16,621 nucleotides of DNA from JAADHY01 sp964428935 (GCA_964428935.1 CAYSAG010000094.1:1-16621); one strand, 5' to 3'; positions 1-7,508 are shown, numbered from the stretch's first letter. The notes: a model not told the origin generated them from the sequence alone. Translations and numbers: made by a program.

Positions 1-385
1 GGGGCGATCGCCGTAACGTCTTTGCGGGAAACGAACTTCCAAAGCGCGCGCAATTGTGTGATGAGCCATTTTTTTCTCTCGGAGCTCCGTCGCGAAGTCG
101 CCGGTGACGATCCAGTGCGCCAGCGCTTCGATCCTCTTGCACGTTGGACAACGAAAATCCGCGTGAAAGTAGTACGCGATGACTCCCGTCTGTTGGGGAA
201 ATTCATCCGACGCCGTGGCCTGGGTACGGCCACCAGCCGTCGCCTTCTGCGGCGAGCCCTCGGACGGCGCCGCAACCTGCCTGCGGCTCGGCTCGGACTT
301 GCCCCGCTGCTTCACGACGATGGCAATCAAGCTGCCGGCGACAAACACCAAAAAGGACATACGTTATCACCCGCTTCGCTTTCAT
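1..385 (-). CDS. ArsF-like membrane-anchored CxxC protein, partial and apparently frameshifted
   Basis: Partial at the left edge and broken. From the ATG at 385 the frame reads MKAKRVITYVLFGVCRR, then leaves the sensible frame. From the ATG at 360 another frame gives MSFLVFVAGSLIAIVV (a membrane anchor), a polar linker, and then YYFHADFRCPTCKRIEAL (about positions 121-174), open to the edge. Dropping one T from the T5 run (plus-strand A run 350-354) joins both into one anchor, MKAKRVITYVLLVFVAGSL, so I read this as one gene with a one-base indel. The YYFH-x3-RCxTCxxIE motif resembles the family named nitrophenyl compound nitroreductase subunit ArsF, a thioredoxin-like family found with arsenic permeases and implicated in aromatic arsenical resistance. 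Residues beyond the A7 run (plus-strand T run 69-75) do not obviously match that family, so a second frame error is possible. It follows the CxxC thioredoxin gene by 81 bp, so it is probably the last visible gene of the arsR-permease operon. Family call is from memory of the motif. Confidence 0.5.
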
Positions 386-466
386 CCCGGAGCCCTTTGC
401 TGGTCTTCCGAACGAAAAGCACCGTCGACTTTCGATCCTTTCGACCGAATCGGCGACGGCAACGGC

Positions 467-712
467 CTACGTCAGCAGAGTCTTGAGCTCGTCGACCGAA
501 GGCACTCGGCCGGACAACTTGACCTGTTCGTCGACGACCAACGCCGGCGTCATCAGGATGCCGTAGCTGGCCATCGCGCCGATATCGGTGACTTTTTCAA
601 CGCGAGCGGCCATTCCCAGCTCTTCCACTGCTTTCTGCACGTTTTCGGCCAGTTTCTTGCAGTTGGCACAACCAGGTCCCAAAACCTTGATGACCTTCTG
701 GGTATCTCCCAT
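467..712 (-). CDS. Small thioredoxin-like CxxC redox protein
   Basis: 81 residues, a complete minimal thioredoxin fold. The active site is CANC (C15, C18) right after the first strand (VIKVLGPGC), and the cis-proline loop is MTPAL (P56). There is no signal peptide, so it should be cytoplasmic. It matches the thioredoxin-3 / redox-active disulfide protein 2 type of small protein, commonly encoded beside ArsP/DUF318 permeases. By inference it supplies or receives thiol electrons for the permease or the ArsF-like partner. The ATG at 712 has a strong ribosome binding site (AAGGAG, 9 nt before the start). It lies 171 bp downstream of the permease stop on the same strand; I see no gene in that gap. 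An ArsE-type role (reductase partner of ArsF) is possible but not provable here. Confidence 0.85.
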   Translation of the reverse strand: MGDTQKVIKVLGPGCANCKKLAENVQKAVEELGMAARVEKVTDIGAMASYGILMTPALVVDEQVKLSGRVPSVDELKTLLT

Positions 713-883
713 CTCGTGACTCTCCTTGTCCAGCTATGTTCAACAGGAACTCCAGCGGACATTGAACTCAAACGAGACCTTGCCGCCGTCGGCGGCTGCC
801 GAATCCTCGTGCGCGGCCGGGGCTCCTTCGGACGGAACACGCAGACGGACAGCGCATCACGGAGGCCTCGCACAGCAAGGCCG

Positions 884-2314
884 TCAACGGCCGGCTGCCA
901 TCGGGGCGGCCAGGCCCCCGCCGTGCAAAACAGGATTCGCCGGAAACAAAGTGCCATAAGCCATTCCCACCACCGTTGCCATCAGCACGACCAATCCGAC
1001 AAAGACGATCGTCTTCTTGTTGCCGAGGATCGAGCGGATCACCAGGATGCTCGGGATCGACAAGGCCGGGCCAGCCAAAAGCAACGCCAGCGCCGGGCCC
1101 GACGCCATGCCGTGTTTGATCAGCGTTTCCAAGATCGGAATCTCCGTCAGGGTCGCGAAGTAGAAAGCGCAGCCGACCACCGAAGCCACCAGATTGGACC
1201 AGAAACCGTTGTCCCCCACCAAACCGGCCACGTACGCTTCGGGCAAAAGCGCTCCGAGAAACCCGACCACAAACACACCTCCGAACAGCAGAGGAATCAG
1301 CAATTTGGAAAACGTCCACGTGTTGGCCATCCATTCCTGGAAATCGGCCTTGTCCAGCCACAGCAAACTCATCAGGACAACCAGCAGCCCCATGGCGCCG
1401 GCCAAATACCACCGGGCGTGGTAGACCCGAGTCACCCAGGTGTCCACGTCTTCGATAGCTGCCACGTCCGCTTTCGCAATTCGCACGACTTCGCCCGGCT
1501 GATGGCCGACGATCGTCTCGGCCGAACTGTGCCGGCGTTCTCGCCACGGCTCTTTCAAACGCAGGTCGTACGCGGTCAGCGTTTCGTGCACCAGAGTCGC
1601 TTCCAATGCCGTCCCGTCCCTCAGCCGGACATGTTTGTCCCCCGGGTTGAACCAATCGCTGAAGACCAGAAAGGCGATCATCGCAGCCAACAGCAACGCG
1701 CTTTGCCAGAGGGGCCGTTTGGCGGCCGGTGCGTCGGGCAACTGCATCGTGGCTGCAATGCGCCTCGCTTCGCTCTCGCGGAACATCAATTCCATCAACA
1801 GACCGATGACGACGCCAAAGACGACAGCCCCGACGACCCGAGCCACCCCGAGCTGAAAGCCCAGAACGCGGGCCGTGAGAAAGATGGCGAGCACATTGAT
1901 CGCCGGACCCGCATACAAGAAACACGTGGCCGGCCCCAGCCCGGCTCCCACCTGATAGATGCCGGCGAACATCGGCAACACGCTGCAGGAGCAAACGGCT
2001 AGGACCGTACCCGAGACCGACGCTACGAAATAGGCCTCCGGCTTGTTGGCCCGAGGCCCGAGATGCTTCAACACGCTTTCTTTCGACAGAAAGGTTGTGA
2101 TCGCTCCGGCAATGAACAGAGCCGGGACGACGCATGCCAGCGTGTGGTTCCGGACGTACCACTGCAGCAGCAGAAAGGCCTCGACAATCCCGCGCGTCAC
2201 CTTGGCCGCGGCCGGATCCGTGCCGGGAGCGAATTGAGGCGTCGCCAAGGGCAGGAAATACGCCACCAGAAAAATAAGGACGAAGGTCGCCAGAATTTTC
2301 CATTCGCGGTTCAT
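884..2314 (-). CDS. ArsP/DUF318-family permease (probable organoarsenical or thiol-linked efflux)
   Basis: 476 residues and polytopic. The diagnostic stretch is VCSCSVLPMFAGIYQVGAG (from about residue 107) followed by FLYAGPAINVLAIF. A second, related half follows at about 378-430 (GCAFYFATLTEIPIL and LLLAGPALSIPSILVI), giving the two-fold repeated architecture of the permease family PF03773 (DUF318, ArsP_1). Membrane segments lie at about 8-26, 58-76, 95-150, 158-178, 203-220, 302-320, 335-358, 372-430 and 435-455. Between the halves is a polar, probably soluble insert at about 222-300. Known ArsP proteins export trivalent organoarsenicals; the substrate here is inferred only from the arsR and CxxC neighbours. 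The start is the ATG at 2314 (GAGAGGGAG just upstream). An upstream in-frame extension to 2464 was rejected because it overlaps arsR and lacks hydrophobic or family character. It lies 92 bp downstream of the arsR stop, probably in the same transcript. Confidence 0.82.
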   Translation of the reverse strand: MNREWKILATFVLIFLVAYFLPLATPQFAPGTDPAAAKVTRGIVEAFLLLQWYVRNHTLACVVPALFIAGAITTFLSKESVLKHLGPRANKPEAYFVASVSGTVLAVCSCSVLPMFAGIYQVGAGLGPATCFLYAGPAINVLAIFLTARVLGFQLGVARVVGAVVFGVVIGLLMELMFRESEARRIAATMQLPDAPAAKRPLWQSALLLAAMIAFLVFSDWFNPGDKHVRLRDGTALEATLVHETLTAYDLRLKEPWRERRHSSAETIVGHQPGEVVRIAKADVAAIEDVDTWVTRVYHARWYLAGAMGLLVVLMSLLWLDKADFQEWMANTWTFSKLLIPLLFGGVFVVGFLGALLPEAYVAGLVGDNGFWSNLVASVVGCAFYFATLTEIPILETLIKHGMASGPALALLLAGPALSIPSILVIRSILGNKKTIVFVGLVVLMATVVGMAYGTLFPANPVLHGGGLAAPMAAGR

Positions 2315-2406
2315 GCTTCTCCCTCTCGGAAGGCCCTTCCCTCGCGGATCTCTCAGGGGCGGCGCACCGCGGCGGTTGGTGAAAGCCGCGTCTTCCGCGT
2401 CCCCCT

Positions 2407-2730
2407 TCACCGCAGGCAGCGCTGCTGTTCCTTCAGGTTGCTCTCGAGGACCGCCTGCAGGCATTCGAAGAACCCGCGGACGCAGGGGGCCCGAAGCTGA
2501 TAGAAGACCATTTGGCCCCGCTTCTCGGCTTCAATCAGCCCGGCGTCCCGAAGCTGGGCCAAGTGGCGGGAGACGGTCGACATGTCGCTGCCGACCAGTT
2601 CGGTCAGCTCACACACACATCGCGGCCCGCGTTCGGCCAACTCGTCGACGATCATGAGCCGAGCCGGATGCGCCAATGCCTTGGCCACTTTGGCCCACGC
2701 CTGGTACTTGCCGAAAGATTCACGCGACAT
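2407..2730 (-). CDS. arsR: ArsR/SmtB-family metalloregulatory repressor (first copy, permease unit)
   Basis: 107 residues, the typical ArsR length. The winged helix-turn-helix covers about residues 12-82: KALAHPARLMIVDEL, then the sensor helix RCVCELTELV with C38 and C40 (CVC, the classic As(III)/Sb(III) site at helix 3), then the recognition helix SDMSTVSRHLAQLRDAGLI and the wing RGQMVFYQL. Additional cysteines at 83, 90 and 105 could serve as a third ligand. The ATG at 2730 has an ideal AAGGAG six bases upstream. It is the first gene of the unit arsR-permease-thioredoxin-ArsF-like. Its promoter carries a dyad centred on the -10 box, so autoregulation is very likely. It is clearly distinct from the second ArsR at 4407-4835. 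Confidence 0.93.
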   Translation of the reverse strand: MSRESFGKYQAWAKVAKALAHPARLMIVDELAERGPRCVCELTELVGSDMSTVSRHLAQLRDAGLIEAEKRGQMVFYQLRAPCVRGFFECLQAVLESNLKEQQRCLR

Positions 2731-2767
2731 GTTCAGCTCCTTACCTGCGAGTGTCGACTATTGGTCG

Positions 2768-2801
2768 TTTGGCAGTTTAGCCAAATACGAAGGGAAGTCA
2801 A
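2768..2801 (-). promoter_or_regulatory. Sigma70-type promoter with ArsR operator in front of the first arsR
   Basis: On the minus strand, -35 TTGACT (2796-2801), a 16-nt spacer and -10 TAAACT (2774-2779). The -10 box is exactly the spacer of a perfect inverted repeat TTTGGCTAAACTGCCAAA (2768-2785, 6-bp arms). A repressor bound here would block RNA polymerase directly. The operator ends 37 bp before the arsR start. Sequence features are seen; ArsR binding is inferred. Confidence 0.72.
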
Positions 2802-2834
2802 CCGGGACTCCACCGCAATCGTGCCGCTGTGCGC

Positions 2835-2862
2835 AAAAAAAAGCCGCCGTCCAACGGGCGCT
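2835..2862 (-). terminator. Probable intrinsic terminator closing the arsR-acr3 unit
   Basis: On the minus strand a short GC hairpin (CGCC-c-GT, loop TGG, AC-GGCG, with a single bulged C; 2845-2861) is followed two bases later by eight T residues (plus-strand A run 2835-2842). It lies about 260 bp after the acr3 stop and just upstream of the arsR promoter at 2768-2801, so it would insulate the two arsenic units. The stem is short, hence moderate confidence. Confidence 0.5.
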
Positions 2863-3124
2863 GAGGAGGTCGGGCTCCGATAAGCCGCCCCGTCTCCAGC
2901 CGGCCAAGCTGTCGTCAGGAACGCCGCGGGCGTGGGGCCGATCGTTGACGTCGCAGTCCTGGGAAATGATTGTGCCGAGAACATCGCGTGCACGTGCGTG
3001 GGGTCGCAGACCACCGCGCTGCCCAACCGTGGCACGCGGACCTTGCACGCTCCCGAGAGGCGAGCTACGAATGCTCGGCGCTGAGATCCTGGGCAGGGCG
3101 GATCGGTCCGGCCAACCGGAATGG

Positions 3125-4213
3125 CTACTCCGCCGCCCGCGTCGCACGACTGTGCGCCGAGCGCGAGGGTTCGAAGAACCGCCGGCGGAACCACAGAGCG
3201 ACGTTGACCAGGCTGATCAGCACGGGCACCTCCAGCAAGGGGCCGATGACCGTGGCGAAGGCCTGGTCGGAGCTAATGCCGAAAATGGCCACGGCCACAG
3301 CAATCGCCAGCTCAAAGTCGTTGCTCGCCGCTGTGAACGCGACCGCCGTCGTCTTCTCGTAGCCGACGCGCAGTTTCCAACCGATAAAGAAGGCCGCGAA
3401 CCACATGACGAAGAAATAGATCACAAGCGGCACCGCCACACGCAGCACGTCCAGCGGTTGCTCGATGATGAACTGACCCTTCAGCGAGAACATGACGACG
3501 ATCGTGAAGAGCAAAGCCACCAGCGTCAGAGGACTGATTCTCGGTACGAACACACGTTCGTACCATTCGCGGCCTTTCCACGCCAACAAGCTGTAGCGAG
3601 TGATCAGCCCGGCCAGAAACGGGATACCCAAGTAGATGAAGACCGTCTTGGCCGCTTGGAGGATCGACACGTGCACGTCCAACCCTTCGACCAGCCCGAG
3701 TGCGTTCAGCAATAGCGTGATGAAGAGGTAAATGTAGACAGCGTAAAAAAGCACTTGAAAGATCGCGTTGAACGCAACCAACCCGACCGCCAGCTCACGG
3801 TCCCCCTCAGCGAGCTCGTTCCACACAATGACCATGGCAATGCACCGGGCCAGGCCGACCAGAATCACGCCGATCATATACCCCGGATGGTCGCGCAGGA
3901 AAGCGATCGCCAGCACGGTCATGAAGACCGGGCCGGCAATCCAGTTCATGACCAGCGAGACGGCCAGCAGCTTCTTGTCGCGGAAAATACGACCACACTC
4001 CTCATAGCGTACCTTCGCCAGCGGCGGATACATCATCAAAATCAAGCCGACCGCGATTGGGATGGAGGTGGTGCCCACCTGGAGATCGGCGACGAACCGA
4101 GCTGCTGCGGGTGCGAGGTACCCAATGCCCACACCGGCTGCCATGGCCAAGAAAATCCACAGCGTCAGATACTGATCCAACAGCGAAAGCCGTTTGTTGA
4201 TTTCACCCGACAT
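3125..4213 (-). CDS. acr3: ACR3-family arsenite efflux transporter
   Basis: 362 residues, usual length for bacterial ACR3 (bile/arsenite/riboflavin transporter superfamily, ten membrane segments). It pumps As(III), as the oxyanion or hydroxide, out of the cytoplasm using the proton motive force. Diagnostic features: N-terminal LSLLDQYLTLWIFLAM; MYPPLAKVRYEE after TM2; the TM4 motif GLARCIAMVIVWNELA with the conserved cysteine C124; and the TM9 motif AFTAASNDFELAIAVAVA with the conserved glutamate E301. The start is the ATG at 4213, preceded by GGGAG. An in-frame extension to 4372 was rejected because the extra 53 residues are not family-like. A duplicated start segment lies just upstream (4206-4238). 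It is 193 bp downstream of the second arsR on the same strand, so arsR-acr3 is a probable operon. No arsenate reductase is nearby, so resistance to As(V) would need a reductase elsewhere. Confidence 0.95.
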   Translation of the reverse strand: MSGEINKRLSLLDQYLTLWIFLAMAAGVGIGYLAPAAARFVADLQVGTTSIPIAVGLILMMYPPLAKVRYEECGRIFRDKKLLAVSLVMNWIAGPVFMTVLAIAFLRDHPGYMIGVILVGLARCIAMVIVWNELAEGDRELAVGLVAFNAIFQVLFYAVYIYLFITLLLNALGLVEGLDVHVSILQAAKTVFIYLGIPFLAGLITRYSLLAWKGREWYERVFVPRISPLTLVALLFTIVVMFSLKGQFIIEQPLDVLRVAVPLVIYFFVMWFAAFFIGWKLRVGYEKTTAVAFTAASNDFELAIAVAVAIFGISSDQAFATVIGPLLEVPVLISLVNVALWFRRRFFEPSRSAHSRATRAAE

Positions 4214-4232
4214 CTTTCGCTGCTCCCGACAT
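4203..4232 (-). other. Nine-codon upstream reading frame overlapping the acr3 start
   Basis: An ATG at 4232 opens the frame MSGAAKDVG and stops at TGA 4203-4205, just inside acr3 and in a different frame. It shares its first codons (ATG TCG GG) with acr3 because the segment is duplicated. It could couple or compete with acr3 initiation, or be a chance product of the duplication. Confidence 0.3.
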
Positions 4233-4238
4233 CTTTCG
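4206..4238. repeat. 14-bp direct repeat across the acr3 start
   Basis: CCCGACATCTTTCG occurs at 4206-4219 and again at 4225-4238, separated by 5 bp (19-bp period). Each copy carries a start codon on the minus strand; only the one at 4213 is in frame with acr3. Confidence 0.85.
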
Positions 4239-4406
4239 ACCCTGATGCTGTTCTTTAATTGAGTCGCGAGCGCCTTTCTTGTGAGCCGCGAGCAAGAGCC
4301 GAGTGCCGGGGCCGTCTCGTCTGCTGGGAGCGGCCCGCTGGCGTGAGCGGCAACCGGCGGTCGCGGAGACAAGGGCGACGCGGGCCACGTTGACAGACCC
4401 GCTGCG

Positions 4407-4835
4407 TCATTTCCGCGACGCGCACTGCCTTCGGCAGAGCTCTTCTGGGTCCACGCGCAGGATGGTTCGAAGTCGCTGAGCGTCTTGTTGGGCTTGCCGC
4501 GTGCGGGCGGCGGCTTTGAGCACGAACTCCAGAGCTTCTTTGGCCTCGAGCGGCGCCTCCGCGTCGGCCAGCCGGTAGTAAATCCACCGCCCTTGCTTCC
4601 GCGCGTCGACCAACCCGGCGTCGCGCAGAATCGACAGGTGCTTGGAGACAGTTGACGGAGCCAGTTTCAGCAACTCGACCACTTGGCAGACACACAGCTC
4701 CTGTCCAGCCAAGGCCACCAGAATCCGCACCCGGTTTTCGTCGGCCAGAGCCCGCAACACACGCATCAATGGTCTGAGTGCGGACCGAGCCGCCCTGACC
4801 GGTGGTCGTGTGGTTTTTCGTTTCACGGAGCACAC
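4407..4835 (-). CDS. arsR: ArsR/SmtB-family metalloregulatory repressor (second copy, acr3 unit)
   Basis: 142 residues from a GTG start at 4835. The winged helix-turn-helix lies at about residues 22-92: LRALADENRVRILVAL, sensor helix ELCVCQVVELL with C48 and C50 (CVC), recognition helix APSTVSKHLSILRDAGLV and wing QGRWIYYRL. The C-terminal tail ends in ELCRRQC (C134, C138), possible extra ligands. The N-terminal 20 residues are basic. An internal ATG at residue 24 would clip helix 1 and has no ribosome site, so GTG 4835 is preferred although its own site (GGTAGG) is weak. Nearest family role: As(III)-responsive repressor of acr3. Its promoter at 4866-4912 has a strong -35 and an operator-like dyad. 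Unlike the genes to its left it contains no GATC and uses mostly ATT for Ile (3 of 4 examined), so its ancestry may differ from theirs; the sample is small. Confidence 0.92.
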   Translation of the reverse strand: MCSVKRKTTRPPVRAARSALRPLMRVLRALADENRVRILVALAGQELCVCQVVELLKLAPSTVSKHLSILRDAGLVDARKQGRWIYYRLADAEAPLEAKEALEFVLKAAARTRQAQQDAQRLRTILRVDPEELCRRQCASRK

Positions 4836-5229
4836 TGGCTAACCTACCCAAAAGGCGCCGCAAACCATTTCGTCATTTGGCGAAATGTAGTTCCAACGCA
4901 CAGACTTGTCAAGACAAGAGCCGGGCGCGGCGGAACGGCGCGGCGGTCTGTTAGCCGAGGGTCTTGCTTCCCGCTCGGGTCGCGTCGACGGCACGCGACT
5001 CGGACTGTGGAAGAAGTCGGAGCTGCGACCCGGCCGGGTTCTCGGAGAAGAGACGAACGCGGTGCGTTTCGGACGCCGCAACAGCACGCTTGAAAGACTT
5101 CTCAAGAGCCGTGTCGCCAGACACAGTCGGTGGCTCGGCGGTCGTTCGCGGCAGGCCGCCGTGAGCGCGGTTGGTCGGACGCGGGGCGGCTGCAGCCGCA
5201 GGACGAGGCCCGGTGCCCGACGTTGTCTG
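4836..5229. other. Intergenic region between the kinase gene and the second arsR
   Basis: 394 bp. The proximal 80 bp hold the arsR promoter and operator (4866-4912). The rest (4919-5229) is GC-rich with no convincing gene, tRNA, repeat or terminator. It may contain the boundary between host chromosome and the arsenic cluster, but I see no integrase, direct repeat or tRNA there. Confidence 0.55.
4866..4912 (-). promoter_or_regulatory. Sigma70-type promoter with ArsR operator in front of the second arsR
   Basis: On the minus strand, -35 TTGACA (4907-4912), a 17-nt spacer and -10 TACATT (4884-4889): a near-consensus promoter. A perfect inverted repeat CATTTCG-N8-CGAAATG (4866-4887) overlaps the -10 and extends downstream, matching a repressor operator. 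A second dyad, CTTGTC-AA-GACAAG (4905-4918), spans the -35. Sequence is seen; ArsR binding is inferred. Confidence 0.75.
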
Positions 5230-7461
5230 CTAGAAGCGTTTTCGGTTTGAATGGCTGGGCGGAGTCCGCACGCGCCACAGTTTGGCCACTTGGTCGCGTC
5301 CGCCGGCCAGGAGCCAGCGTCCGTCGTGCGAGACGGCCACGTCCTTCAGCTCCTGCCCCAGTCCGACGTAGCGGGCCAGGACGCGGCCGGTGGTGACGTC
5401 CACCTGAGCCACGTACGAAGCCTGGCCGCAGACGAACAGGGTCTGGCCGTCCGGAGCGAACTGAACCGCGTTCACCCAGCCCACCTCGGGGCGCAGTCGG
5501 CGAACAGTCACACCCGTCCGCACGTCCCACAGACGGACTTCCTGGTCCGCGCTCCCGCTGGCAGCGAACCGGCCGTCGGGTGAGAAAGCCACTGCAAAAA
5601 CCCAGCCCTGGTGGCCGGCCCAGGTCTGCAGCAGCCGCCCCGACTCGAACTCGACCAACTCCAGCGTGCCCTTCTTTCGAGAAACGAGCACCAGCCGGCC
5701 GTCGGGCGAAAGGTCGAAGCTCCACACCTGGTCGTTCCAGGCCACCGGTCCCAAGCGGGCTTGTGTGACCGAGCCCAGTCGCCGCAGTTCCTGTCCGGTT
5801 TCGGCGTCCCAGACCCGGACGGTGCCGTCCAGACTGGAGGTCAACACCCACCGCCCGCTCGGGTGCCACTCCACGTCCATGACGTTGTGAATGTGGCCTT
5901 TGAGCGTGAGCAGTTCGCGGCCGGTCTGCAGGTTCCAAATGCGGGCGTCGGCCGGGCCGCTCGACTGGTTCTCGCGTCCTTCGGCCGTCACGGTTCGACG
6001 GCCGTCCGGGCTGACGGCCACACCGCCCAGCCCGCCACGTCCCCGAAAAACTCGCACGCGCTGCCGCCGAGCCAGGTCCCACAGACACAGGTCTCGGTCG
6101 TAGCTGCCGGTCAGGACGCTCCGGTCGTCGGGCAAGAAAGCGACCGACGAGACGGTGCTGTGGTGTCCGCGCAGCGTCGCCACCGGCTCGACCACCTCCG
6201 GTGCCCGCACGGGGAGGCTTGCGGGCGGCCCACCGGCGTCCCGCCCGTCGGCTCCGGTCGACCCGCGCCGCGCCGCCACCGTGGCCGCTCCCGCGCCTCC
6301 CCCCGACGCCGGCTCCAAACCAAAGCCGCCCGTCAGCACGACAGCCGCGGTCAGAAAACCGGCCAGGCCGAACAGCAACGAGCCAGCAGCGACCACCCAC
6401 GGCCAGGGCACTTCGCGTCGCAGCGCCCGACGCAGAGCCTCGGCAAACTCCGCCGCGCACTGGAACCGGTCGTCCGGCTTCTTCTGCAACGCTTTCAGAC
6501 AGGCGGCCTCCAGCGAACGGGGAATCCCTCGACGCAGACGGCGAAGCGGCACGGGCGCGGCCTCCAGAATGCGACGCCGTACTTCGGCCGGCGAGTCAGC
6601 TTGAAACGGACGCCGTCCGGTCAGCAGCTCGTACAACACCACGCCCAGCGCGAAAATGTCCGTCCGCGGGTCGACCGGCTCGCCACGACCGCGGGCCTGC
6701 TCGGGAGCCATGTAGCCCAACGTGCCCGACAGCCCCGACTCCACCGACTCCGGCTCCGACCACTCCACGGCAATGCCGAAGTCGGTCAGGAAGACCCGAC
6801 CGTCCGAGTCAATCAGAATGTTGGCCGGCTTCACGTCTCGGTGAACGAACCCCCGAGTGTGGGCGTAGTGAAGCGACTCGGCCACTCGAGCCACCAGTTG
6901 GGCGGCTTGTCGTGGCGGGAGCGGCCCGTGACGCTTGAGCCGCTGAGCCAACGTTTCACCCTCCACCAGCTCCGACACAATGAACACCACCCCGTCTTGT
7001 TGACCCACGTCGTAGACGGGAACAATGCCCGGGTGCCGGAGCCGGGCGACTCGCCGAGCCTCTTCCAGGAACCGGGCGGTTTGAGCTTGCGTGCCTTCGG
7101 ACGCACCGGCCGGCACCTTGACGGCCACCCAACGGTTCAGCCGCTCGTCGAAGGCCCGCCAGACTTGCCCCGAGCCGCCTCGGGCCAGGGGCTGCTCCAA
7201 ACGGTACGGCCCCAGCTTCGTTGCCGGCTCGAAACGGTGAAGGCGAGCCGTCGGTGAGTCGCTGACCAGCGTGTCGGGTTGAGGAACCCACAGCAGCGCG
7301 CGAATGTGTTCGTCCACGACCGGCGTCAGCTCGGGACAGTCCCGGCACAGCTCGTCGGCCGACAGAATGCGTCCGGCCGAGCGGGCCTGCTCCCACTGGT
7401 CCAACAACAGCTGGACGCGTTCGTCTGGGGTCATGGCTGCCTGGTCCGGTGGTCGACTCAT
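5230..7461 (-). CDS. Membrane-anchored Ser/Thr protein kinase with C-terminal seven-bladed WD40 propeller
   Basis: 743 residues. Residues 1-80 form a leader with DERVQLLLDQWEQARSAG, a segment common before planctomycete kinases. The Hanks-type kinase is at about 86-345: glycine loop ARGGSGQV, VAVK lysine K115, helix C FLEEA (E134), catalytic HRDVKPAN (D209, N214), DFG D227, APE 252-254. One membrane segment lies at 354-380 (VVAAGSLLFGLAGFLTAAVV), so the kinase faces the cytoplasm and the propeller the other side. A Gly/Ala linker (385-425) leads to seven WD40 blades (about 428-732), with GH at the blade starts (RGH, KGH, AGH) and WD-type ends (LWDL, IWNL, VWDA, LWDV, LWRV). All catalytic residues are intact. 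The start ATG at 7461 lacks a clear ribosome site; M10 (7434) is an alternative. It lies 361 bp downstream of an ECF sigma gene on the same strand, suggesting a kinase-sigma signalling pair. The ligand is unknown. Confidence 0.95.
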   Translation of the reverse strand: MSRPPDQAAMTPDERVQLLLDQWEQARSAGRILSADELCRDCPELTPVVDEHIRALLWVPQPDTLVSDSPTARLHRFEPATKLGPYRLEQPLARGGSGQVWRAFDERLNRWVAVKVPAGASEGTQAQTARFLEEARRVARLRHPGIVPVYDVGQQDGVVFIVSELVEGETLAQRLKRHGPLPPRQAAQLVARVAESLHYAHTRGFVHRDVKPANILIDSDGRVFLTDFGIAVEWSEPESVESGLSGTLGYMAPEQARGRGEPVDPRTDIFALGVVLYELLTGRRPFQADSPAEVRRRILEAAPVPLRRLRRGIPRSLEAACLKALQKKPDDRFQCAAEFAEALRRALRREVPWPWVVAAGSLLFGLAGFLTAAVVLTGGFGLEPASGGGAGAATVAARRGSTGADGRDAGGPPASLPVRAPEVVEPVATLRGHHSTVSSVAFLPDDRSVLTGSYDRDLCLWDLARRQRVRVFRGRGGLGGVAVSPDGRRTVTAEGRENQSSGPADARIWNLQTGRELLTLKGHIHNVMDVEWHPSGRWVLTSSLDGTVRVWDAETGQELRRLGSVTQARLGPVAWNDQVWSFDLSPDGRLVLVSRKKGTLELVEFESGRLLQTWAGHQGWVFAVAFSPDGRFAASGSADQEVRLWDVRTGVTVRRLRPEVGWVNAVQFAPDGQTLFVCGQASYVAQVDVTTGRVLARYVGLGQELKDVAVSHDGRWLLAGGRDQVAKLWRVRTPPSHSNRKRF

Positions 7462-7508
7462 GCCCTGTCGTCAATTGAAAGGTTGATTGAGGTTGTCCGG
7501 GAATTGGA

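Larger units (their letters stand above)
2731..3124. other. Intergenic region between acr3 and the first arsR
   Basis: 394 bp with no convincing gene in any frame. It holds the terminator-like hairpin with T8 (2835-2862) and the arsR promoter/operator (2768-2801). The remaining 260 bp after acr3 (2863-3124) have no recognisable content; open frames there read as low-complexity, arginine- and proline-rich shadow. Confidence 0.6.

Noticed and set aside
713..883. Possible small gene between permease and thioredoxin
   Set aside because: A 38-codon minus-strand stretch ends in VSFEFNVRWSSC before a stop at about 740, but it follows an in-frame TGA, has no ATG or ribosome site and no known family.
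179..2002. Long open frame on the plus strand (about 607 codons) opposite the permease
   Set aside because: It is antisense to a clear permease and a thioredoxin, its product is full of His, Gln, Asp and Arg, and it has no family motif. A long shadow frame is expected in GC-rich DNA.
2796..2850. Cobalamin-riboswitch-like bases on the plus strand (CCGCAATCGTGCCGCTGTG)
   Set aside because: Only a loose resemblance to the B12 box region, the core boxes are absent, and no rightward gene follows.
5102..6460. Minus-strand open frame of 452 codons overlapping the kinase WD40 region in another frame
   Set aside because: Arg/Gly-rich composition and no motifs; the WD40 frame explains the sequence.
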